From: Nitrosopumilus sp.
GTDB taxonomy: Archaea; Thermoproteota; Nitrososphaeria; Nitrososphaerales; Nitrosopumilaceae
Direction of reading: 5' to 3'
Assembly: GCF_025699125.1 (NCBI RefSeq)
Contig: NZ_JAILWC010000003.1
Coordinates: 124,001 to 188,000 of the forward strand
DNA length: 64,000 bases
The position numbers were made by a program, and so were the translations under genes. The notes beneath the pieces were generated by a model, which saw only the letters and a program-made list of their open reading frames with translations, was not told where the DNA came from and ran no database searches. Of the stretch, positions 44,133-53,478 are shown one piece after another (position 1 is the first letter of the stretch; each line of letters starts with the position of its first letter).

Positions 44133-44594
44133 TTAATTGTATTTTAGCTTGTTTACATCCAAAACTCGTGCACAATATCTGCATTTGAGTACTCTGCCTT
44201 CTTTGTCAATAACATCCATAATTGATTCAATGTGCTCTGTACTATTTGTAATGCAATCAGGATTGGAACAACGAAATATTCTATCTATTTCATTTGGAAG
44301 TGAAACTCTTCTTTTCTCAACAAGCTTGAAATCTTTTATCATGTTGATGGTAGCTTTTGGAGCAATAACGGCTAGCTTGTTTGTATCGTCATCTTTTAGG
44401 AATTTGTTTTCTATTTTTATGATGTCTTTTTTCTTAAATTTGCCACTTGGAACATTAAGTGCTATGGTAATTAATTCCCCATCTCTACCATCAATTCTTA
44501 AAGCGCTGAGTACCTGAAGGCCCTTACCTCCATCAATATGGTCAATTACAGTGCCTTCTTTGATTCGTCGAACCATAAGTTCGGACTGTTCCAT
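44133..44594 (-). CDS. pyrI: Aspartate carbamoyltransferase regulatory chain
   Basis: PyrI binds nucleotide effectors and the PyrB trimers. The protein has LMVRRIKEGTVIDHIDGGKG at the N-terminus (allosteric domain), and a zinc domain with CSNPDC and CRYC giving four cysteines. The frame extends to 44615, but ATG 44594 (153 residues) fits the family and a TATATATTATT box at 44617-44630 about 28 nt upstream. It is divergent from pyrB, unlike the usual pyrBI operon order. Confidence 0.93.
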   Translation of the reverse strand: MEQSELMVRRIKEGTVIDHIDGGKGLQVLSALRIDGRDGELITIALNVPSGKFKKKDIIKIENKFLKDDDTNKLAVIAPKATINMIKDFKLVEKRRVSLPNEIDRIFRCSNPDCITNSTEHIESIMDVIDKEGRVLKCRYCARVLDVNKLKYN

Positions 44595-44635
44595 CAGAAT
44601 ACTTTGTATAGTCACCTGTATATATTATTGAAAGA

Positions 44636-45565
44636 ATGAACCAATTCTATCAAAAAGATATAATCTCGATTAAGGATTTTGACAAAAATTCACTAGAAAC
44701 AATATTTTCAGCAACTGACAAAATCATGCAGCTAGATCCATCTGACAGACGAGAAATTTGCAAGGGAAAGACTTTGGGATATTTGTTTTATGAACCTAGT
44801 ACTCGAACTCGTCTCAGTTTTGATGCTGCTATGGCATCTGTTGGTGGAAATTCATTGGGCATCTCAAATATGTCCTCATCTTCTACTCAAAAAGGTGAAA
44901 GCCTAGCTGATACTGTACGAGTAATGTCGATTTATTCTGATGTTCTTGTATTGAGACATACTCTTGATGGTTCAAGCAGATTTGCAGCCGAAGTTTCTGA
45001 GAAACCTGTAATCAATGCTGGTAGCGGAACAGAAGAGCATCCTACTCAAGCAATTCAAGACTTGTTTACAATAAAAAAAGAAAAGAGAAAGATTGATGGT
45101 CTCAAGATAGGAATTGTTGGTGATCTAAAGTATGGTAGAACCGTTTACTCTTTGCTTTATGGACTTGGAAACTATAATGTTGATGTCCACCTAATTTCTC
45201 CTGAGTCATTAAAAATTAGATCTGACTCTGTCTATGAAATTAAAAAGAGGTTAGACTTTACTGAATCAACTGACATTACAGAGACAATAGATGAATTTGA
45301 TGTTCTTTATGTTACAAGAATTCAAAAAGAAAGATTTCCTGATGAAGAGGAATATCTCAAAGTTAAAGGAAGCTATGTAGTTGGATTAGACTTGATAAAA
45401 CAGATGAAAGATGATGCAATAATTTTACATCCACTTCCAAGAATAGATGAAATCTCAGCGGATGTTGATAAGACAAAAAATGCAAAGTACTTTGAGCAAG
45501 CAGAATATGGAAAATACACACGCGCAGCAATTTTAGGCTTGATTCTAAATGACAATGGATTTTAA
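44636..45565 (+). CDS. pyrB: Aspartate carbamoyltransferase catalytic chain
   Basis: The 309-residue enzyme joins carbamoyl phosphate and aspartate in pyrimidine synthesis. It has EPSTRTRLSFDAAMASVGG (carbamoyl-phosphate loop), EEHPTQAIQDLFTI, and HPLPRIDEI, all diagnostic. The divergent pyrI provides its regulatory partner; the two share the short region between them. Length is normal. Confidence 0.97.
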   Translation: MNQFYQKDIISIKDFDKNSLETIFSATDKIMQLDPSDRREICKGKTLGYLFYEPSTRTRLSFDAAMASVGGNSLGISNMSSSSTQKGESLADTVRVMSIYSDVLVLRHTLDGSSRFAAEVSEKPVINAGSGTEEHPTQAIQDLFTIKKEKRKIDGLKIGIVGDLKYGRTVYSLLYGLGNYNVDVHLISPESLKIRSDSVYEIKKRLDFTESTDITETIDEFDVLYVTRIQKERFPDEEEYLKVKGSYVVGLDLIKQMKDDAIILHPLPRIDEISADVDKTKNAKYFEQAEYGKYTRAAILGLILNDNGF

Positions 45566-45616
45566 ATCATTTTAAAATTCGTATTCCATATATCTAGAGA
45601 CATTTCAATACAACTG

Positions 45617-46327
45617 TTGACACAAACAAAAGTGATCCCTATCTTTCCATTAGATTTAGTATTATTTCCACGGCAAGAACTACCTCTACGAATTTTTGAG
45701 CCACGTTACAAACAGTTAGTTGACGATTGTATGATAGGTGATGGCCAATTTGGTGTTTGCTTGCTTGATGAAAATAATACTGTAAAAGGTTGGAATTCTC
45801 CTAAATTAGTTGGAACAATTGCCAAGATTACAAAATGTGAAGACATTGAACTTGATGGATTGCAACTACACATTGAAACTATAGGAAGAAATTCATTTAA
45901 AATAAAAAAAATTATTCCGCCATCAATTTCACAACCTGAAAACTATGATCCATTATCAGTTGAAGGACATAAGGAAATATCTGATATTCATGAAAAGATT
46001 GGAACGGAAGAGAAAATGTACATTCAAGCAGAAGTTGAAATGATTCCGGAAATTGATGAAAACATTTCATTAGAAAAATGGGAGAGGTTAGTTGAATTAT
46101 GGAAAAAGAAAATTGTTAAACAGGCATTACCTCAAGTTGTAGAACCACACGCTTTGGATCATGTTTTAGAGCAATACTATCTAACTACTGATACTCCGAC
46201 AATTGATTACATCTACTCATTATCTGCACTTGGTGCAAAAGATCCAAATGAGCTTCAACCAATTTTAGAAGCAACAACCATGAGTGACTTGATTCAAAAA
46301 GTTGAAGAATTACTTACAGTGAAATAA
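45617..46327 (+). CDS. Lon N-terminal (LAN) domain protein
   Basis: The 236-residue protein starts at TTG with IPIFPLDLVLFPRQELPLRI (residues 8-27), then PRYKQLVDDCM and QFGVCLLDEN, the N-terminal substrate-binding domain of Lon protease. No ATPase or protease domain follows; a helical region of about 100 residues ends the protein. Stand-alone LON-domain proteins are widespread, with an unclear role. Confidence 0.87.
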   Translation: MTQTKVIPIFPLDLVLFPRQELPLRIFEPRYKQLVDDCMIGDGQFGVCLLDENNTVKGWNSPKLVGTIAKITKCEDIELDGLQLHIETIGRNSFKIKKIIPPSISQPENYDPLSVEGHKEISDIHEKIGTEEKMYIQAEVEMIPEIDENISLEKWERLVELWKKKIVKQALPQVVEPHALDHVLEQYYLTTDTPTIDYIYSLSALGAKDPNELQPILEATTMSDLIQKVEELLTVK

Positions 46328-46349
46328 CCCCTTATGAATTAAAATAATA

Positions 46350-47705
46350 ATGTCTATTAGAAAATACGGCATCTTAGTCTTTTTAGCATATTTAGTATTT
46401 CCAGCAAGTAATGTCTATGGACATGGGTTCGGGATTGATACAATTTCATCCATAGATATTCAGGGAAAAGAATTATCGATTTCTGTAGAAATGCCAATGT
46501 ATTTTGAAAATACACAGGAACAAATTACAATCACTGCAACTGAAAAAGAAACAAAAGAAAATGCAAAAAATGTAACATTTCTAATTGGGTTGTTTCATGA
46601 GAATGAAATGATTTTTAGAAATTATTTTTTTGCTGATAATGGAATTTTACAAATTAAGGTAACGCCAACACAAGAAGAAAAAATTACAATTCATGGAGAA
46701 CAAGACTCTTTACTTGGAGCTTGGCATGGAACTGAATCTAATCCTATAGAAATCACTGGTCCATTATTTGATTCAGGAGGTCTATACAATTTTGAAATTG
46801 AGGTTAGAACTATTGATGAACCCACAAACATCATAGAGAATTCTGGTATCTATAATGCTGATTTGAGTTTAATTGAGATTATCTCTTTTATTCAAAAGGA
46901 TTCTGAAAACAATGATGTAGAATTTCGTTCAAAGTCATATTTTGATACAGTTTCTAATTTCAAGTATGATTTTGTGGCTAAAGAGGTTACATTTGAAATG
47001 CCATTTGATTGGAGTGAAAAACAAATATCTCACATACCTGTAGTTCATGTAGAAACTCATCTACCAAAAGATTTTGTAGAATTTCTTTCTCCCAGCTATT
47101 CTGCATATGTAAATGGTGTCGAACTATTCAAGTCCTCAATATCTGTTGATGATTATACAGAGGATGATGAAAGAATAATTCATCTTGTTTTATTACAAGA
47201 TCATTTAAGATATTTGAAAAATGAAATGAAAAAATTAGATGAACCAATAACAGAAAATATGGCATTTAGAATATCTGCTAGTGAGAATACTGCATTTCCG
47301 TTAGAAGCGTATACAAAAAGTGAGGACTTTAAGGTAAATCTTTCGTGGGATCCGTTAAAAGTAGAACCTGGAATTGACACAAATTTTATTTTCACTATTA
47401 GGGACGGTAGAACAAATGATCCTTTACGAAGTTCTGATTATACATTTGTCCTAATTCAAAATGGTAAAGAGATTCATCGTGTATCTGGAACTGCTCAAAT
47501 AGGTGGAGAATTTGAAAAATTTATGTTTGCTGAAGATCAAACAGGTCCTACAATAATTAAATTTGAAAACATTAGAAATACGGGACAAGAAACTGAATTT
47601 GCACTAGTTGTCGTACCAGAATTTGGAACTATTACATTATTGATATTAGTAATTTCAATAATGAGTATTGTTTTTGTTAGTAGAAGAAATCCATTAACAA
47701 TCTAA
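46350..47705 (+). CDS. Secreted N-terminal-His family protein with PEFG-CTERM tail
   Basis: The first of four related secreted proteins here. A signal peptide (1-24, ending NVYG) is followed by His25 (HGFGID). Shared with the paralogs at 55991, 57942 and 61893 are GPLFDSGGLY, YFDTVSNF, MPFDW (218-221), VVHVE (His233) and RIIHLV (His278). The C-terminus is VPEFGTITLLILVISIM followed by basic SRRN, the PEFG-CTERM signal for archaeosortase processing and surface attachment; the other three paralogs carry WIKNNAxWW-type repeats instead. 451 residues. Function unknown; three conserved histidines suggest metal binding. Confidence 0.8.
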   Translation: MSIRKYGILVFLAYLVFPASNVYGHGFGIDTISSIDIQGKELSISVEMPMYFENTQEQITITATEKETKENAKNVTFLIGLFHENEMIFRNYFFADNGILQIKVTPTQEEKITIHGEQDSLLGAWHGTESNPIEITGPLFDSGGLYNFEIEVRTIDEPTNIIENSGIYNADLSLIEIISFIQKDSENNDVEFRSKSYFDTVSNFKYDFVAKEVTFEMPFDWSEKQISHIPVVHVETHLPKDFVEFLSPSYSAYVNGVELFKSSISVDDYTEDDERIIHLVLLQDHLRYLKNEMKKLDEPITENMAFRISASENTAFPLEAYTKSEDFKVNLSWDPLKVEPGIDTNFIFTIRDGRTNDPLRSSDYTFVLIQNGKEIHRVSGTAQIGGEFEKFMFAEDQTGPTIIKFENIRNTGQETEFALVVVPEFGTITLLILVISIMSIVFVSRRNPLTI

Positions 47706-48085
47706 AGTGCTACTAGTTTTACAGTATCCATGTTTTTGTTAGTCTGAAAATCTTTTGTAATTGTAGAGACCTTTTCTGCATCACCATTGATCAAAAAGAG
47801 TTCCATACATTTTTCTTTCTCAATTTTACTATGAAGATGTGTTGTGATTAAATCTTCAAAATTATGTGTTATTCCTGAAACCACATGATCAAATTCATCA
47901 TTATGTACAACCAAAAGAATTGCGTGAATGTTTCCAGATAAATCGGCTTTTTGTTTTTCTTCAGAAACAAATGATCTGATTCCAGCTCTGATTGCCTCTG
48001 ATCTTCCGGAAAACCCCATAGTTGTTTGTAGCTTGTCTAGTTCTGAGAGAATTTCATCGTTTAGGGAGATTGAAACTATTGGCAT
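47702..48085 (-). CDS. NikR-like ribbon-helix-helix metal-responsive regulator
   Basis: The 127-residue protein has an N-terminal RHH DNA-binding segment (VSISLNDEILSELDKLQTTM, then GRSEAIRAGIRSFV) and a C-terminal ACT-like domain with THLHSKIEKEKCMELFLING. The HxH and Cys match NikR metal ligands, and ITHNFED may provide the fourth. It is divergent from a zinc/manganese-type ABC importer, so the metal may be Zn, Mn or Ni. Its own TATA (TTATAAG, about 48108) is about 27 nt before the ATG. The 3' end overlaps the preceding gene by 4 nt. Confidence 0.87.
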   Translation of the reverse strand: MPIVSISLNDEILSELDKLQTTMGFSGRSEAIRAGIRSFVSEEKQKADLSGNIHAILLVVHNDEFDHVVSGITHNFEDLITTHLHSKIEKEKCMELFLINGDAEKVSTITKDFQTNKNMDTVKLVAL

Positions 48086-48128
48086 ATGTATAATGTTATT
48101 AATTATCTTATAAGTTTAGCAATTAATC

Positions 48129-48157
48129 TTATTAATATTTTATAGATTTATTAATAA
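48129..48157. promoter_or_regulatory. 29-bp palindrome, candidate metal-regulator operator
   Basis: TTATTAATA and TATTAATAA are perfect 9-bp inverted repeats separated by 11 nt (48129-48137 and 48149-48157). The right half falls where the TATA box of the importer gene (GTG at 48176) should be, so binding would block transcription. A further half-site TTATTAAT occurs at 48096-48103 near the regulator gene. RHH proteins of the NikR type bind spaced palindromes. Confidence 0.65.
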
Positions 48158-48175
48158 TCCATAAAGAATTACTGC

Positions 48176-49075
48176 GTGAATATTCAGATAAAAATGGCAA
48201 TAATTGCAATTGCAATAATAATTCCATTAAGCTCACTTGTAGTGTATGGAACTGATTCAAAACTGCAATTATCAAATACCAATAATTCAAAACTGCAAGT
48301 AATTTCATCATTTAACCCACTTTACGAATTTTCACAAAATGTAGGGCAAGAAAAAGTTGATGTTACATTACTCATTCCAGTAGGAGTTGAGCCACATGAT
48401 TGGGAACCAACCGTTAAAGATGTTCAAAGAATGCAAAATGCAGATCTAATCATTATCAATGGAATTGGATTTGAAAACTGGGTTGATAATTTGGAAGAGG
48501 CAGGTTACTCTGGTGAGATCATTGATACAAGTAATGGGATTTTAATCAAAACTAATGAAATTTCTTCAGTCTCTGGAGACCCACATATTTGGTTAAATCC
48601 TGTTTATGCAAAAATTCAAGTACAGAATATTGCAAATGCGTTTTCTAGTTCTGATCCTACCAATGAACAATATTATCAATCAAATGCTGCAAAATACATC
48701 GAAGAATTAGATCTACTTGACTCAAAAATTCGAAATGAATTATCTGATTGTAATAATAACTTTATAGCTTTTCATGATGCATTTTCATATTTTGCAGATG
48801 AATACAATCTAAATCAACACACAATAATTTCATCCAATGATTCACATGGAGAAGCTACTGCAAAAACATTAGAAAATATTATTTCCACCGCTAAAAACCT
48901 TAACATTAACGTAATTTTTGCAGAAGAACGTGTAGACACTAGAACATCCACAATAATTGCAAATGAGATAGGTGGCAAAGTTTTAGTTCTGTCTCCCCTT
49001 GAAGTTGTAACTGATGGGACTTACATTTCTCGTATGACTGAAAATCTTGAAAATCTAAAGGAGGCATTATGTTGA
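48176..49075 (+). CDS. znuA: Zn/Mn ABC transporter substrate-binding protein (ZnuA/TroA family)
   Basis: The 299-residue protein starts at GTG with an N-terminal signal/anchor. It has the cluster A-1 fold with metal ligands in GVEPHDWEPT, SGDPHIWLNP and AFHDAFSYFA, plus an acidic ligand near FAEERVDTRT. A His-rich loop typical of some ZnuA proteins is absent, so zinc and manganese cannot be separated. It overlaps the ATPase gene by 7 nt. Confidence 0.9.
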   Translation: MNIQIKMAIIAIAIIIPLSSLVVYGTDSKLQLSNTNNSKLQVISSFNPLYEFSQNVGQEKVDVTLLIPVGVEPHDWEPTVKDVQRMQNADLIIINGIGFENWVDNLEEAGYSGEIIDTSNGILIKTNEISSVSGDPHIWLNPVYAKIQVQNIANAFSSSDPTNEQYYQSNAAKYIEELDLLDSKIRNELSDCNNNFIAFHDAFSYFADEYNLNQHTIISSNDSHGEATAKTLENIISTAKNLNINVIFAEERVDTRTSTIIANEIGGKVLVLSPLEVVTDGTYISRMTENLENLKEALC

Positions 49076-49791
49076 AAATAGTTGAGATTGAAAATCTAAC
49101 TGTTCAATATCCCGATGTTAAAGCATTAGATGATGTTAGCTTTGAGGTAAATCAGGGAGATTTTCTAGGCATAATTGGTCCTAACGGGGCAGGAAAATCC
49201 ACGCTTTTTGATGCTATGCTAGGATTAAATACAAAATACAAAGGAACCATCAAATTTTTTGGTGAAGATATTAGAAAATCAAAAGAATATCTTAAAGAAA
49301 TTGGATATGTTCCACAAAAACCAATTTTTGAAAAAAATTTTCCAGTTACAGTAACTGATGTTGTAAGAATGGGACTAAGAAATGAAACAGATGAAAATAA
49401 GATTGATGAAGTTTTACAGCAATTATGGATTCATGAATTAAGAAATAGAAGAATTGGTGAGCTATCTGAAGGTCAACAACAACGAGTTTTCATTGCAAAA
49501 GCTTTGATTACAAATCCAAAAATTCTGATATTAGATGAACCTGTTACAGGAATTGATCAACAAAACATTGATTTGTTTTACAGTATTCTTCGAGAATTAA
49601 ACTCTAAACAGAAAATTACTATAATTTGGTCATCACATGATTTGGATGCAGTAAATCAACTAGCAAATCATGTAGCATGCCTAAACAGAACTCTATTTTA
49701 CCATGGAGAATCAGAGAAATTCTTTTCAAATGATGAACTAATCAAACAATATTCTGAAGCATCGATGCAGGAACACATGCATCACCATTAA
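49069..49791 (+). CDS. znuC: Zn/Mn ABC transporter ATPase (ZnuC-like)
   Basis: The 240-residue ATPase has Walker A IIGPNGAGKSTLFDAM, signature LSEGQQQRVFIAKAL (SEGQ instead of SGGQ), Walker B ILILDEPVTGID and switch His WSSHDLD. The C-terminus ends with EHMHHH, which could bind metal and sense cytoplasmic zinc. It lies between the binding protein (7-nt overlap) and the permease (2-nt gap). Confidence 0.92.
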   Translation: MLKIVEIENLTVQYPDVKALDDVSFEVNQGDFLGIIGPNGAGKSTLFDAMLGLNTKYKGTIKFFGEDIRKSKEYLKEIGYVPQKPIFEKNFPVTVTDVVRMGLRNETDENKIDEVLQQLWIHELRNRRIGELSEGQQQRVFIAKALITNPKILILDEPVTGIDQQNIDLFYSILRELNSKQKITIIWSSHDLDAVNQLANHVACLNRTLFYHGESEKFFSNDELIKQYSEASMQEHMHHH

Positions 49792-49793
49792 TC

Positions 49794-50612
49794 ATGTCTT
49801 TAGAAATCCTAACCTTTAGTTTTATGCACAGAGCACTAATTTCTGGGATTGCAATAGCAATTCTTTGCTCAGTTGTTGGATTGTTCCTAGTTTTGAGACG
49901 TTATTCATTATTTGGGGATGCCATAGCTCATTCGTCATTTGGTGGAATTGCACTAGGATTGCTAGCTGGCATTTATCCATTATGGACAGCATATGGAGTT
50001 TCAATTGCGAGCGCATTAGTTATTACAAAAATTAAAAATCGATACAATATTTCGGGTGATGCATCAATTGCAGTTCTTTTATCATCAGGCATTGCAGTTG
50101 GTCTTGTAATTATTGGATTGTCAGGTGGTTTTACAATTGATATCTTTAGTTTCCTGTTTGGAAGCATTTTGCTAGTTAGTGTAGATGATACTGTTCTAAT
50201 TCTGGCATTAACTGGAGGAATTTTAATTGTAATTTTATTACTTTATCGTCAAATTCTTTATTCAACATTTGATGAAGAACAGGCCAAAGTAAGCGGAATT
50301 CCAGTTGAGAAAATAAACTATCTCATTGTCTTTATGGCAGGAATTACTGTAGTTACATCAATACAACTTGTAGGTGTACTGCTAATTTCAGCTCTATTTG
50401 TAATTCCAAATGTTACTGCAATTATGTATGGCAAAGGATTCAAACAGACTGCAATAATTTCTATGAGTTTTTCTATATTTTCTGTAGTTGTAGGAATTTT
50501 ATTGTCTTACATATTTGATATAACTCCTGCAGGAACTATTGTTTTATTGGCAATTAGTTTACTTGCAGGAACTATGGGAATAAAATCTTCTGGATTGTTA
50601 TCTAAGAATTGA
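49794..50612 (+). CDS. znuB: Zn/Mn ABC transporter permease (ZnuB-like)
   Basis: The 272-residue protein has seven to eight membrane helices. FMHRALISGIAIAILCSVVG and GDAIAHSSFGGIALG are family blocks, and YSTFDEEQAKVSGIPVEKIN is the coupling loop. It completes the metal importer operon. Its stop region overlaps the convergent CopC-CopD fusion gene by 11 nt. Confidence 0.92.
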   Translation: MSLEILTFSFMHRALISGIAIAILCSVVGLFLVLRRYSLFGDAIAHSSFGGIALGLLAGIYPLWTAYGVSIASALVITKIKNRYNISGDASIAVLLSSGIAVGLVIIGLSGGFTIDIFSFLFGSILLVSVDDTVLILALTGGILIVILLLYRQILYSTFDEEQAKVSGIPVEKINYLIVFMAGITVVTSIQLVGVLLISALFVIPNVTAIMYGKGFKQTAIISMSFSIFSVVVGILLSYIFDITPAGTIVLLAISLLAGTMGIKSSGLLSKN

Positions 50613-53385
50613 TCAAAGAATTTAATCTTCTTTTATCTTGTATGCTTTTTACATAAAATAATGACGTTGCGATAATTCCTAATGCAATAAGCGGTGATGC
50701 AATTTCTGTGTATTTTAATTCTAATCCACCTGTTGTTTGTATTTGTGATGCAATAATAGGAATTTCTGTAGTTTTCACTGTCCCTATTTTGTTTGCTTGT
50801 TGTTCAACAAACCACACATTATCATCTCCATCTGATGTCATGAATTGAACAAATGTTGTTTCAGTTGGTATTGGAACTTCAATCAAATTATTGTTGTCTG
50901 GATCATATACTCCAATCTTGTCTACTGTATGCTGTGCAAACCAAATATTTCCATATTTATCCAATGTCATTCCAAATGGTAATGCTTCTTCATCAGGAAC
51001 TGAAATTCTATCAAATGTTTCCAAAACTGGATTAAATCTGGCAATGCCTAATCCTGTATGCTCTGCTATCCAGAGATTTCCATCATCATCAAAGAGCAAA
51101 GCCTCAGGACCCTGTAATGGGGGTTCAGCTGAGAATTCTGTTATTTTATTAGTTTTAGGCTCAATATATCCAATTTTTCCTGCACCTGTTGTTGAATACC
51201 ATATTTTCCCATCATTATCAATTGTCAATGCAAACGGCAATGATTCTCTTTGAGATAAGACAATTTCTTCAAACTCATCAGTTTCTGGGGAATATTTTAC
51301 AATTCTGTCTTTGTTAATTATAGTAATCCAGATGTTTCCGTCAAAATCTCCCTTGATAAATAGTGGTGTATTATCTGAAATTACAGGATCAAGTTTTGGA
51401 ATTGTTTTTGTTGTGATTTGTTTGGTTTGAGGATCTATGAATCCAATTTGATTTCTAGGCGGATCTACAAACCAAATTCTTCCTTTATTATCTTGTGTGA
51501 GGAATGTTGTAACAAGTCCATCAAATGAATATGATGAAAATTCATTAGTTTCAAGTGAAAACTCCCATAAACGGGGGGCAGAAGCATCACTAACCCAAAT
51601 TGAATTATGACCATCATAGATTGGGAATAATGGCTTTGCATTTTCTGGTAGCGGATATTCAATAATTTGTGTTTGAATGTCTCCAAGTCTTGGTTTTACA
51701 AGTAAATTCAAAAGCTTTGATTCACTTGCATTCTCTGTTCTTTGAGCTTCAATCTCTACTAGCCATTCTCCTGAAAATCCAAATGTTAATTCTCCCTGGA
51801 ATTCTAATGATTTACCTTCATTTTGTTTTATTAATTCCATAGGAACTTCAATTGGGGAAATAGCCTTAGACGGATTTGAAACCTTTACTTTGAGTTGATT
51901 TGAGTCATATAGTTGGTTTCCTTCAAAGTCACTAACTTTAACTAGAATTGTGTTTACTCCACTTGAAAATGGAGAAATATCAATATCAAATTTTGCATTT
52001 TCAGTAAATTCGATTGTCTTAAATCCATATACTGCCTCTTGAGCGTCAACTTTTTGAATTTCACCAGCAGGTAATGTTCCATTAGCTAAAAGTGCAACTA
52101 CTCCAAGAAGAACAATTCCCAAGGTCATATCAACCTTAAGTGATCTTTTTAGTTTTCTGTGAACTGAAATCTTTCCTGACTGAAAATTCTTTTCCGCATT
52201 TTTTTGAACTTTAAACTGGAAAAACCCTCCCAATCCAATCATCATTGCAGCAATTGTAATTTTAAGAATGATCAATTGACCATATACTGATTCTGTGATT
52301 AATCCTACATCACTTTCTAAGAACCACATCAAAGTTGGTCCTGTTATTATGACAATTCCTACTGAAATTATGAATGCTATTGAAAATCTAGGAATTAACA
52401 AAAGACTCATCTTCTCTCGATTTTTTTCTTGTAACTGAGAAAATGTTGGAAGCAGCGCAAATACAAAATAGAAAATTCCTCCTATCCACACTGCTGCAAC
52501 CAGATTGTGAATGTAATCTAATACCAGCGGTGCCATTTGGCCAGTTGCTGCACCATGACCAATCAAACTTGTCGTTGAAATTAATCCCAAAGAAACTATT
52601 AGCATTGGAATTTGATTTTTCTTTGATAGAGTTTTTCTTTTATCCATTCCAAACCAAATACCAAGTAAAATTATTGTAATGATCATTCTAGCTAGCCATG
52701 TTGTTCCAAAATCCGTTTCTATCACAACTATTGGTGATATCTCTAGTCTGATAGTTTGAATTGCTAACATGAGAATATCTGAAATGAAAACAAGCATTAA
52801 TCCAATTCCGGTAATAAACATGAATTTTCCATGATGAAAGTTTTCTATTTTTTCTAATTCTTCTTTGATTAGTTGTTTGTTTTGTGTTCCCCAAATCATT
52901 AGTGATGCAATAACTGCACCTAAAACAATAGTTTGACCTAGAATTCCTGGAAATCTTGCACCTGCTTCTGGTAAAAATATAAGCTCTGATGGTCTTTCTT
53001 GATCAAACAAAGAAGGATCAATTTCAACATCTCCTACTGCAAACAAAAATGCATTCGGAACAAGATGTCCGTCAACTTTGGATAGAACTTTGGTAGATGC
53101 AGTGTAAATCCCATCTTCCAGAGGTGGAGTTGTAACAATTAAAGACAATTCTCCTTCATGGTAACTGGTATCCTTATTGTCAATTTGATTCCCTTCGCTA
53201 TCAAATACTTTGATTTCACTAAAATCAATATCAACTGGTTCTGAAAAATATACAATTACTTTTGTAGTTCCTGCAGGCGAACTTGATACTAAACTAGGAA
53301 TTGTTTCTTCTGTGAATGGGTGTGCATACACAAATGGAATAGATGCTGATGATAAAATTAGTAAAATAATTGCAATTTTTTTCAT
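50602..53385 (-). CDS. CopC-CopD-beta-propeller fusion protein
   Basis: The 927-residue protein starts with a signal peptide (1-21, ending VYA) so that His22 becomes the N-terminus of a CopC domain (about 22-120); VDGH supplies Asp105 and His107, matching the CopC Cu(II) site. An eight-helix CopD domain follows (about 148-460), then Ig-like strands, then about six Vgb/NHL-type propeller blades (about 590-890) with phrases such as GKIWYSTTGAGKIGYIEP and GNIWFAQHTVDKIGVYDP, and a final membrane helix. It is likely a copper binding/import protein with a sensor- or lyase-like propeller outside the cell. Confidence 0.88.
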   Translation of the reverse strand: MKKIAIILLILSSASIPFVYAHPFTEETIPSLVSSSPAGTTKVIVYFSEPVDIDFSEIKVFDSEGNQIDNKDTSYHEGELSLIVTTPPLEDGIYTASTKVLSKVDGHLVPNAFLFAVGDVEIDPSLFDQERPSELIFLPEAGARFPGILGQTIVLGAVIASLMIWGTQNKQLIKEELEKIENFHHGKFMFITGIGLMLVFISDILMLAIQTIRLEISPIVVIETDFGTTWLARMIITIILLGIWFGMDKRKTLSKKNQIPMLIVSLGLISTTSLIGHGAATGQMAPLVLDYIHNLVAAVWIGGIFYFVFALLPTFSQLQEKNREKMSLLLIPRFSIAFIISVGIVIITGPTLMWFLESDVGLITESVYGQLIILKITIAAMMIGLGGFFQFKVQKNAEKNFQSGKISVHRKLKRSLKVDMTLGIVLLGVVALLANGTLPAGEIQKVDAQEAVYGFKTIEFTENAKFDIDISPFSSGVNTILVKVSDFEGNQLYDSNQLKVKVSNPSKAISPIEVPMELIKQNEGKSLEFQGELTFGFSGEWLVEIEAQRTENASESKLLNLLVKPRLGDIQTQIIEYPLPENAKPLFPIYDGHNSIWVSDASAPRLWEFSLETNEFSSYSFDGLVTTFLTQDNKGRIWFVDPPRNQIGFIDPQTKQITTKTIPKLDPVISDNTPLFIKGDFDGNIWITIINKDRIVKYSPETDEFEEIVLSQRESLPFALTIDNDGKIWYSTTGAGKIGYIEPKTNKITEFSAEPPLQGPEALLFDDDGNLWIAEHTGLGIARFNPVLETFDRISVPDEEALPFGMTLDKYGNIWFAQHTVDKIGVYDPDNNNLIEVPIPTETTFVQFMTSDGDDNVWFVEQQANKIGTVKTTEIPIIASQIQTTGGLELKYTEIASPLIALGIIATSLFYVKSIQDKRRLNSLINS

Positions 53386-53406
53386 TTACTCTTAAGATCA
53401 TTATTC

Positions 53407-53419
53407 ATAATTTAAACAG
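53407..53419. promoter_or_regulatory. Shared divergent TATA region
   Basis: ATAATTTAAACAG reads as TTTAAATTAT on the minus strand, centred about 27 nt before the CopC-CopD ATG at 53385. The same A/T block is the only clear box for the rightward gene. Both genes may compete for one promoter core. Confidence 0.5.
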
Positions 53420-53478
53420 TTTTCATGTGTTCGTCATTTGTACCAATTCACGTAAAGATAATAACTTGTAAATGTCCT

